Shown: positions 55,516 to 64,000 of the stretch, piece after piece
Position numbering within the stretch: the first letter of the stretch is position 1
Layout of the letters: every line of letters begins with the position of its first letter
From: Phymorhynchus buccinoides
Taxonomy: Eukaryota > Mollusca > Gastropoda > Neogastropoda > Raphitomidae
DNA: 64,000 bases
Assembly (NCBI GenBank): GCA_017654935.2
Contig: CM065691.1
Span: forward strand, 22,203,882-22,267,881
Reading direction: 5' to 3'
The notes under the pieces: generated by a model
Databases searched by the model: none
What the model saw: only the letters and a program-made list of their open reading frames with translations
What the model was told of the DNA's origin: nothing
Made by a program: the position numbers and the translations under genes

Positions 55516-56344
55516 TAATACCAATGCCTTCTTCTTCTTCAGCGTTCCCAGGCCATGTGGCCATAATAACTAATACAAGGTATGTATGTGCCCGGTTTTC
55601 AGTTTTCACTGGTCTCCCCGCTACATTCAGTTGACACATTCTGATTTCGGAGGAGCTCAAAGCAGAAAATTAGTTGGAAGATGGGTTTTTTTTGGTAAAA
55701 AGGTAGGGTAATGGGCCAATTAGTCGGATATATAGTAGATGATATGAAGAATAAGTAAACAAGAGGCAAAGCCTTCAAGGCTCACTCTCTTTGGGTTTCG
55801 GAGATAGATCTAAATGCTAGATTGTTTACTTTTAAATAAGCTCCATATCCCAGAATTTTGCTTGTTATTTAATCATGTAAACTGCAAAAACTTGGTTCGA
55901 TTGTTATTTATCATACTAAAGTTCACATTGGTCGCACAAAATGAAGCTGGAGCTACCAAATATTTCATTACAAACTTTGCAAAAGCCATCACAAACCTCA
56001 TCTACTGCAACTTAATTGATGTGCTAGTCAGGAAGTTGGAAATTGGAAAGTATGAACTACACATGCGTATTCTAAAATCCTGCTGCACAGTTTGTCGTCT
56101 GCAACGCTACTTTGCTTGTTCAGTTGTCGAACTACAATTTGCACTAATAAACAGTTCACATTGAAACACTGCCATTCATAGTTTTGAAGCAAATTGTTTG
56201 AGCCTTAAACATGTTACATGTATTCTTATACTTTAAGAAGCATGAGATTTTTTACCACAGACAGACAGACACACACACACACACCCGGAAAACCGAAGAA
56301 GCATGAGAACATAGACTCACTTCGTGTCATTGAGACGAGTGAGC

Positions 56345-56450
56345 CAAAAGGCAGTCAAAGAGTGATAGATTAGAGGAAGTTACAAGCACACAATTTCTAG
56401 AAGGTGGAGGAACTATTTGTATGAAAGTCCCTCCCGGTATCCCCACGGGG
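56345..56450 (-). repeat. dispersed repeat, CCGTGGGGATACC family (mirror)
   Basis: Mirror of 30310-30415, ending GGTATCCCCACGGGG. Confidence 0.65.
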
Positions 56451-57081
56451 AGTACCAATACCAAACAATCATCTCTAAGTTTGCACAAAATTACATAATT
56501 GCTGACAAAACTTGCAATGACATGACAATTGTGACACCCCAAAAAGCAGACTACTGGAAGTTCTGAAAAATTAACACCCCTACAAATACAACAACAACAA
56601 AAAAGCAAAATGCATGTATATAAAACACACAATTCTGCGACAACCTCCGCCCATATTGCAAAGTGCTCTGTCCATGAGCATTGATTTGCAGAAGTTGTCC
56701 AGCAGATTGCCACAGCCGGGTGATATAAAACGATGCTGAAAACCCATACAGATGCAAACATAAAGCTTTATCAACATTTTCTTAATAATCGTGTTTCCTT
56801 TCCTCTTTTTTCCCCCTCTTCTACGGCATCAGGAGGTAGATGAACATGAAACTGAAACAATACCATGCTGGTCAAAATTCATATTTCTATTCCACTGGTC
56901 ATATTTTACAGTCCTTGTTATTGTTGTTTTTTCTTAGGCAACTGTCTTTTAGATGTCTTCGTTCCTGCCTTAAATTATTAGATATGCATCTAGAGTCCAA
57001 AAAGTACAAACAAAATTGCAGAAACAAAGACTGGAGTCAGACACCTAGTCTGACATGTCCTCGACTATTCAAGCACACGTT

Positions 57082-57305
57082 TTAACATTTTCACCGCCAA
57101 TGTCACATTTCTGCACCACTAAAAAGCATCAAACCAGGGCCAGTTAACCGAAGGCCCTATTTTCTTAATTTTTTGAGAGAAAGATAGGCCTAATGTTATA
57201 CATGTCACAGGGGAATTCCGAATATTGCAGATAAAAAAAAAAAATCTTCCCAGTTAAGTTTAATGGTAAGTTTTGTCTGAAAATGACTGGCGACAAAAGG
57301 GTTAA
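57082..57305. mobile_element. piggyBac-like MITE (mirror copy)
   Basis: Mirror of 29450-29676, bounded by TTAACATTTTCACCGCCA and TGGCGACAAAAGGGTTAA. Confidence 0.7.
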
Positions 57306-57837
57306 AATGTATTTTTCCACTGCCGGCTAAGCACGGTCAGTTATCAGTTGCAGCAGCAGTCACCAAAGACTCAATTCCTACAAGTGTCTTTCTTGTACTA
57401 AATTTAACATGCTTCTTTGTTGTTGTTTTTTTGTCATACTCATACTTCAAGTACATTTCCCAATGCTGCACATTGTATAATGAATAAAATATTGGCAGTT
57501 GTGTACATAAGAAAAACATACTGATAATACACCGTTCGAAGTAAACGGCTGGTCAGCCGTTGTTGAAGCATGATTTCGACAACAGTGGGGTTTTTCCTGG
57601 TGATTAGGATGGTGTATATCTAAATAACAACCTGTTCCCATACATTAGTAAAAAGACCAGAACCTAATCTTTACACTGCATTTTCAAGAGATACTCTTTC
57701 ATTTTTACACTGATTTCAGTATTTTTAATTTTACCAGAAACTCAACTTCCAATTTTTGTTTATTCATCAAAAAGATTTGTTTGACCACACTCGATTTGGG
57801 GCGTTTTGAATTTAGTCTAGTTGTTCTATCTTGGAAG

Positions 57838-58600
57838 TTTACAAAGACAGTGTACTAATTTTACAAGGCTTATCAGACTCAAACTGTCTGTCTATAATTT
57901 TAACTGTCTGTCTGTCTCGTTATGTCTCTCTCTTAAGTTGCCCCCCTGAATCGTCTGACAGGGCTCTGCCTCTGTACTCTTGCCGGGGCCATGGGTCCCT
58001 GAACCCCTGCCTTTCAGGTTTTTTTCATTTTTGGTGAGTTGCACCCATGAAGATGTATTGAATACTATTATCCCTTACACCGCAATAGGGAAAACTAGAA
58101 TTTGTTTAAAGTTCAACTGACCGTAGCAGTGACAGGCAAATGAATAGCGTGAACAAATAGCGTGTAAAAGTTCAAGTAATGGTGAGTCACAGCTGAGTCA
58201 CAGCTGAGAAACGAACACTTTTTTTTCCAAGTGAATCGCTTCATAATGCTCAAGTGCTTAAATTCAAATAATGGTGAGTCACAGCACACAACCGAAAAAA
58301 ACATTTAATTAAAAAAATACATGTTACTGAAAGGCTTAAAGTTCAAGTGATGGTTAGTCACAACACACTTGTTTTTTAGTGAATCAATTCAAGGTGCTTA
58401 CAGCAATTTTCCTACAAACACGCCCCCCCCCTTTACTCCCCTCCCCTATGAGCTTATCATCTGGCAGCAATTAACTACTTCCTACAGTATCAATATTACT
58501 GTATCCATCAGAATCATCAGCAAGATGATGACGGATGTCAAAAAATAAAGAAGAGGAGTTTATGGTGAGTCCGTCACAACACAGCACGTCTGAACTGACA
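57838..58600. repeat. mirror of repeats 28160-28860
   Basis: It contains the inverted exon-8-flank repeat copy (57838-58050) and the diverged GTGACTCACCAT-type repeats (58100-58590). No gene is present. Confidence 0.5.
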
Positions 58601-58690
58601 AAACTTGAACACATTTGTCTTAATGCACAAATGCCCCAATAATATTATTGGGGCATTTGTGCATTCTTTAAGACAAATGTGTTCAAGTTT
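58601..58690. repeat. 90-bp near-perfect palindrome (mirror copy)
   Basis: Counterpart of 28060-28149; CCCCAATAATATTATTGGGG centre retained. Confidence 0.85.
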
Positions 58691-59930
58691 CAATGACTTT
58701 GACATGAACGCACCAAGAGCATAGACTGGGTTGGAAATCGAAACTGAGGTCACCATCAGAGCAGCAAGGCCACAGCATTTGAGACTTTTTTTTTAATGAT
58801 TGATGAAGATGAGGCAGATGATTATGATGACGATGCCATGGAGTTCCTTATTGGTCTGAGACTGCAAGACAGGGCTGTACTCTATGCTTCCTTTCATACT
58901 ATCCCGATAACTACAGACACCTGCAGTGATGATCATGAAATTTGAGCAACGCTCTCAGAATCGCATTCTTCAAGTGGATGAAGCTTGACTATGTGGTTTC
59001 AGTCTTCCCACTGAGCGCATAGCACATTCGCCCCTGGGTAGGAGTCAGCTAGCCCAGGGCCCAGAAAACCCTCGCCTCTGATGGGATTGAAACTTGAGAT
59101 CTCCCAGCTACTAGTCTGCGATACTACTACTGCGCTATGGTGGCTGGTATAATTTAACAATTCCAAAATCAGCAGTCCAGGGGCTGCGAATCTATGTTAG
59201 GTCGTCAGGAGACAACCAACCGAGGAGACACTGCACTGCTACTGAGTCACTTCGGCGGAGTTCAGTGGAACCTGTTCTTTGCTAATATATGCAAGACACC
59301 TTTTACTAAGCCCCATAGGCCCTACTGACGACAATGTCTCAGTCACGGAGCCAGCGTGAGTGGGGTCCTCTATGAGGACACCACCATATCCGTCCATCGA
59401 CAGCTCCCCAGAACATACTGACCCCCATGACTGACACGAACGCACCAAGGGCAGAGACTGGATTGGAAACCGAAACTGAGGTCACCATGAGAGCAGGGCA
59501 TGAAAGGCCACAGAATTTGAGAACATATTTTCTTTGTGATACTTGATGGAGATGAGTGGGATGATTATGACGATGATGATGACGCTATGGAGTTCCTAAC
59601 TGATCTGAGACTACATGACAGGGCTGTACACTACGCTTCCTTTCGTGATACCCTGGCGTTAACCAGGCCCGATAACTACAGACACCTGCAGTGTTGGTCA
59701 TAAAATTAGAACAGCACTCTCAGAATCGCATCCATTACGTGGGTGAAGCTCCTGTGTGGTTTCAGTCTTCCCATTGAGCCCACTGCACACTCACTCTGGG
59801 TAGGGGTCAGTCCAGGACCGAAAGGAACACTCGCATCCGATGGGATTTGAGCCCAAGACCTCCCAGCCACTAGTCAGCGACACTACCACTAAGTTAATGA
59901 TCAATTTTAAAGTGGAACTGAGGTTCACAT
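58691..59930 (-). mobile_element. mirror of the two SINE-like units
   Basis: Minus-strand copies of 27612-28050 (about 58690-59150) and 26838-27330 (about 59400-59930), each with the box-like head and GGTTTCAGTCTTCCC block. Confidence 0.6.
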
Positions 59931-59973
59931 TGTGGAGAATGCTACTCATAATGATAAAGTGACCAGCTGTACT

Positions 59974-60131
59974 CTAATCGGAGGGCTCGACTATTGCGTT
60001 GTTTGTGCTGTGTTGTCGGCCACGGAGTCGTCTGGCCAGTAAGGCCCCCAGACACACGGCCAGGTCCAGCAGCTCCATCAAGGTCAGCACACTGACCCCC
60101 ATGAAGAAACCCATGTTGCCCCCCAGCAGAC
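59974..60131 (-). CDS. DEG/ENaC sodium channel, last exon, intact copy (right arm)
   Basis: The minus strand reads GLLGGNMGFFMGVSVLTLME and LLDLAVCLGALLARRLRGRQ, then a 12-residue tail and stop (complement of 59974-59976). It contains the GVS filter triplet in TM2. The acceptor is (TG)nCAG just right of 60131. It is two bases shorter than the left-arm copy, which restores the frame. Confidence 0.92.
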
Positions 60132-60188
<57 letters not shown>

Positions 60189-60451
60189 GGGTGCAACTAC
60201 ACAAAATGAAAAAAAACCCTGAAAGGCCGGGGTCCAGGGGTAATGTCCCCCTGCAGCTGAAGAAAAAAAAATTGATTTATGAAGGTATTTTAGTTTGCTT
60301 TTTCCACAATTTATACAATTGCTTCTTTTAAAGTGTTTTAAAGATACAGTACACACACAAATATCTTTTTTAATTTTTTTTTAAAAGGAACTTATTCTGT
60401 TAAAACTCAAAAACAGGAAATCCTTATACACGCGCTCGCACGCACGCGCAC

Positions 60452-60492
<41 letters not shown>

Positions 60493-60768
60493 ATGGGTGC
60501 AACTACACAAAATGAAAAAAACCTGAAAGGCCGGGGTCCAGGGGTAATGTCCCCCTGCAGCTGAAGCAAAAATTGATTTATGAAGGTATTTTAGTTTGCT
60601 TTTTCCACAATTTATACAAATTGCTTCTTTTAAAGTGTTTTAAAGATACAGTACACACACAAATATCTTTAAAAAAATTTTTTTTTAAAGGAACTTATTC
60701 TGTTAAAACTTAAAAACAGGAAATCCTTATACACGCGCTCGCACGCACACGCACACGCACACGCACGC

Positions 60769-60805
<37 letters not shown>
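60132..60805 (-). repeat. mirror of the 312-bp tandem duplication with (CA)n arrays
   Basis: Two units separated by (CA)n arrays at about 60136-60186, 60446-60487 and 60740-60805, corresponding to 25919-26600. Microsatellite lengths differ from the left arm. Confidence 0.85.
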
Positions 60806-60807
<2 letters not shown>

Positions 60808-61065
60808 AAATCAATGTTATATTTACATGAAAGGACATTTAGTTTGCCGTCACATCTCAAACCAACACACAACAGATTGCATTAATACAGCGCAGACCTC
60901 CGCTAAGAAAGACCGCTTATTTGTTTCCATCATTAAAGAGTGTATGGGGCCTACTTGAACCACTTGTTTTCTTCACATATGCACAGACAAGCAAAGAGAC
61001 CGAAAAATACAACTTTCTTAGTCCAGGTAAAATTTGACAGAGATAGGACAAGGAGAAATGGAATA

Positions 61066-61067
<2 letters not shown>

Positions 61068-61125
<58 letters not shown>
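61068..61125 (+). repeat. (GA)n microsatellite
   Basis: Mirror of the (CT)n run at 25567-25642 with different length. Confidence 0.95.
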
Positions 61126-61132
<7 letters not shown>

Positions 61133-61246
61133 CAGAGAGAAGAGAGAGGAACAGAGAGAAGGGAGGGGCCTGAGAGAAACAAAACTAGAAGCATGAAGTG
61201 GAGACACTTTGAAACACTGCCCTTTATTTTTAAAAACAAAATGAAT

Positions 61247-61305
61247 GTATACGGAATTCAAACCGTCACCAATGGATCAGTCCGACACGCTTACCACTCT
61301 GCCAC
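61247..61305 (-). repeat. tRNA-like relic (mirror copy)
   Basis: Counterpart of 25412-25470. Confidence 0.4.
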
Positions 61306-61875
61306 ATTGATTAATCTTCTTGTAGCTGGATAAAATATCAATAAATTACCTTTATCATAACAATCAAAATGAACATTTCATGGATTTAAAGGATCGTCCC
61401 AATTAATTTCAACATTCAAAGCAAAATTATTTTGGTGAAAGCTTTAAGATTAACCAATATTAATTAAAACTACAATTATATTGTTTCACAACTGATCGAT
61501 AGATAGAAGGAAAAAACGTCACCCCTTAGCGGAGATTTAACACAATCAGCAAAAACAATAATATGAGCGGGTTCCATCACACTTGCGGTAACGAAGTGTC
61601 TAGGACATGGGGAAATGTGATGGGGGTAATTGAATGCACGTTGTGAGAAAGTGTGCAGTAGAGAAACAATTCACCACAAGCAAATTGATGTTTTCATACT
61701 CACTACTCTGCAAATTTGCTTCTTTGGCCCTAAACCTCTACAACTCTCTTTTTCTCTATACTGATTTGTGCTCACCTTCCCATTCGCCACACACACACAC
61801 CCCCCACCCCCCCACCCCCCCACCCCCAACTGATCTTGTCCCTTCCTGGTCTATCTGCCATTCTCCTCTCATCTG

Positions 61876-61899
61876 CTGATGAAGAGCCTACGCTCGAAA
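61876..61899 (+). other. hammerhead-like core motif (mirror copy)
   Basis: CTGATGA, a GAGC/GCTC stem and GAAA, identical to the minus-strand motif at 24816-24839. Confidence 0.25.
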
Positions 61900-62029
61900 G
61901 CTTCACTCATGACTCCTTCAACAGGTCAGAACTTCCTCTCCCTTTTTTGTTTTTCACCACAAGCAGTTCTGTTCTTTCTGATTTGTTCATTTAAAACAAG
62001 ATGCACGCCTCCTCCACTGGGATCAATTC

Positions 62030-62374
62030 AATGTGCCCTCGTCTCTATGTGTCCCCACCTATGTGTGTCATCGTCTGTGTGCTTCGTCTCTATATGTCCC
62101 AGTCTCTGTGTGGCCCCTTGGGTTAGGGATAAGGTTAGGGGATACTACTTGGGTTTCTGGTTAGGGATTGGGATAGGATTTCAGATTAGGTTTAGGGTTT
62201 GGATTTGGGTTCGATTCTTTGGTCACATATAGATAGCTAGATTTATCACGGGGACACATGAAGACCGGGACACACGAAGATGTGGACACATAGACAAAAT
62301 TGGTGACACATAGAGACGAGGATAGAGACGAGGATAGAGACGGAGACACATAGAGACGGGGGGGGGGGGGGGGG
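62030..62374. repeat. mirror of inverted GTCTCTATGTGTC / TTAGGG-like block
   Basis: Counterpart of 24342-24680, ending in a poly-G run at 62358-62374. The degenerate TTAGGG-like stretch is at about 62110-62215. Confidence 0.7.
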
Positions 62375-62461
62375 CAACATGATAAGTAATCCCTTCACCT
62401 ATCCTTCGCCGAGCTCTTTCCCCAATACAAATAGATCAACTGCACCTACGCTAAGATGTCA

Positions 62462-63000
62462 TTTCCATTGTTTGTGCGCTGAATGCAAAGATAATGGCTG
62501 CAGCAGTTCCTTTGATGCATGTTTCATTTTGCTGATGGTTGTCTCTCGGGTCCGAGGATGACTTTTCTGTGTGCCTTCATCGGTGGATACACGTGGCTTC
62601 GGAAACCAAACCCAGAAGCGCACATGCGGTCGCAGGAAGGGCATGGGACACCAGTTATGACAGATAGCTCTACGACGTTGCTCTCATGTTGTTTCCTGGC
62701 GCTGGCGCTGCCGACGATCATCTTCAAAAGTCGTCACTGCTCTCCTGGTCAGGGCGCGCCAGCTGGTTCTGCTAAGGGCTGCAGCAGCTTCGAGGTGGCG
62801 AGGCTGAAGCCCGGCCCACTTGAGGTTGTCCTTATAGGCCTACCTCTTCTTTGGGCGACCCTGCTTGCGGCTGTCTGGTATGAGTTCACCGTAGAGGAGC
62901 TGACGAGGGACCCGGGGCTCCTCCATGTGGATGATATGGCTAGTTCATCGAAGCTGAACTTGGAGGATGTTTGTTTCTGGTCTGGATATCTGTACAATTC
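62462..63000 (-). mobile_element. LINE 3'-end fragment (mirror copy)
   Basis: Counterpart of 23715-24250. The 171-residue plus-strand frame at 62519-63034 is its antisense shadow. Confidence 0.72.
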
Positions 63001-63028
63001 ACAAAATATAAACATGTCGATATCTTAC

Positions 63029-63120
63029 CCATAATAGAGATCCATTCGTACTCAGGAACTTGGGTTGTTTCCTCAATCGCCAGATCCTCGTAGTAAAAGC
63101 TCAGCTGCAGGTAGTTCTGT
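63029..63120 (-). CDS. DEG/ENaC sodium channel, exon 7 (right arm)
   Basis: Minus-strand copy of 23592-23683, same length and translation (NYLQLSFYYEDL ... EWISIM), with acceptor ATTGCAG and donor GTAAGA conserved. Confidence 0.92.
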
Positions 63121-63540
63121 CTGCAATGTTACAGAAGCACAAGTAACACCAGTTAATTGAACGCCCTGATTAAGGTGCACACATCTACAATAAAGACAAC
63201 CGAGATTTCTTCTACGCAACTTCTAGAGTATTTAATAGTGTTAACGACTCCCCGATTGCTAAAAGGCGATTTGTTTTTTATCATCCCATTCCAAGATTCT
63301 TTAGGTAATACCCTAAACTTTCCAAAACAATCCTTTTAATCCTGCTTTGAGAGAACATTGTAAACAGTCAGGTAAGACAGACAAACAAAACGTACACAGT
63401 TAGAGCATAACGTATCTGGTGAAGGTGATGATGCATCATGATTGTTGGTAGGCTTACTCAGGCTTATTCAGTTTAAAAACAAACAAAATAAATCTCTCTC
63501 TCTCTCCTTCCCCCCCCCTCCCCTCTCTCTCTCTCTCAAC

Positions 63541-63766
63541 CTGATGTTTGTGGCATTGACAGGGATGACGCCCCCCAGTTTCAGAGCACTGACGGCATTG
63601 GGGGAGGGGAAGTAGGCCGAGGACAGGGAGGTGTGGAACTGGGAGAAGCGGCAGGGGCGTGGACAGCCCAGGTAGTCGGTACTCAGAGCCCTGTTCTGGA
63701 TCCAGCCCCAATGGCCGAAGTAGCAGGTGGATATGGACATCATGCTGCACTGTTCATACGTAGAAT
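63541..63766 (-). CDS. DEG/ENaC sodium channel, exon 6 (right arm)
   Basis: Minus-strand copy of 22946-23171, same length and translation (STYEQCSMM ... NATNIR), splice sites conserved. Exon 5 of this copy would lie just beyond the window. Confidence 0.92.
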
Positions 63767-64000
63767 CTAGAAGCACAATACATTATGAATCATCAGAAAT
63801 GTGGGACTTTCGGATTTGGACAAGGAGTCCCAGGCCACAGGGCATAGTCCTATTAATAAAAAAACAAACACACAAAATCCAATTGTATTCTATCCTGCAG
63901 AACGAATGTCATACTTTGATTTGAACTTTGATTTCCCTTGCAATTTTGTTTCTTTTCTTATAATATTGTAATATTGTTTCAAATTTTGTGGTTATGAACA

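Larger units (their letters stand above)
43308..64000 (-). repeat. right arm of giant inverted duplication (continues beyond window)
   Basis: It is the reverse complement of 22710-43163. Gains relative to the left arm are a SINE at 45455-45837 and extra tandem units at 44160-44475. The coding exons are intact here, including DEG/ENaC exon 8. The last bases (GTTATGAACA at 64000) mirror TGTTCATAAC at 22710, so the end is set by the window, not by a breakpoint. Confidence 0.96.

Noticed and set aside
62519..63034. 171-residue open frame, also on the opposite strand at 23678-24193
   Set aside because: It lies antisense to a recognisable LINE C-terminal fragment, has no family features of its own, and appears twice only because of the inverted duplication.
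22710..64000. Simple fold-back artefact of one sequenced molecule
   Set aside because: The arms differ by a SINE with target duplication and by tandem-unit numbers, so they cannot be two readings of a single molecule.

Overview
The window is eukaryotic nuclear DNA. Split exons with GT-AG borders, dense microsatellites, tRNA-derived SINEs, non-LTR retrotransposon fragments and many small TIR elements suggest a marine invertebrate, most likely a mollusc and perhaps a gastropod; this is inference, because no species marker is visible. Two conserved genes are recognisable. The first is a DEG/ENaC (amiloride-sensitive sodium channel family) gene on the + strand, with eight phase-compatible exons between 2718 and 26760. 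They run from TM1 to the stop codon; the cytoplasmic N-terminal exon was not found. The second is the 3' end of a CLCN3/4/5-type endosomal chloride/proton exchanger (last three exons, CBS2 region and C-terminus), convergent with the first gene.

The most striking feature is a huge inverted duplication. Positions 22710-43163 and 43308-64000 are near-identical reverse complements separated by a 144-base spacer, and the right arm is still continuing at the window edge. The CLCN 3' end therefore appears twice, head to head, and DEG/ENaC exons 6-8 also appear twice. The arms differ by a SINE insertion with a clean target-site duplication, by tandem-repeat copy numbers and by many small indels. They are therefore two different sequences (haplotypes or true paralogues), not one molecule read back on itself. 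Both CLCN copies lose their 5' exons at the same centre, which favours an inverted haplotype join in the assembly, but a genuine palindrome is not excluded.

A second structural oddity is a 500-N gap (13378-13877). The sequence left of it (about 9109-13377) is repeated right of it (13878-18925), including DEG/ENaC exons 2 and 3. The repeat ends exactly at the two gap borders, as expected of two overlapping contig ends that were not merged. The right-hand copy is full of single-base indels and contains a 600-base poly-T block and a GA-rich block that look like uncorrected read sequence.

Layout: 1-2717 upstream region with repeats; 2718-2983 exon 1; 3358-5893 a 38-bp dimeric minisatellite; 5901-9245 microsatellites, a CT/GA hairpin element and two LINE remnants; 9480-11320 exons 2-3; 11398-12573 a TA-flanked TIR element; gap and false duplicate to 18925; 18926-21937 MITEs, exon 4 and a CT-rich tandem duplication; 21938-26760 exons 5-8; 26761-39561 intergenic and 3' UTR sequence with SINEs and MITEs; 39562-41655 CLCN exons (minus); 42131-44475 TE-rich palindrome centre; 44959-47364 CLCN exons (plus); then the mirror image of the left arm to 64000. 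No CRISPR array, operon or prokaryotic gene is present, and I found no clearly novel biological system. The value lies in the large-scale structure and the repeat architecture.
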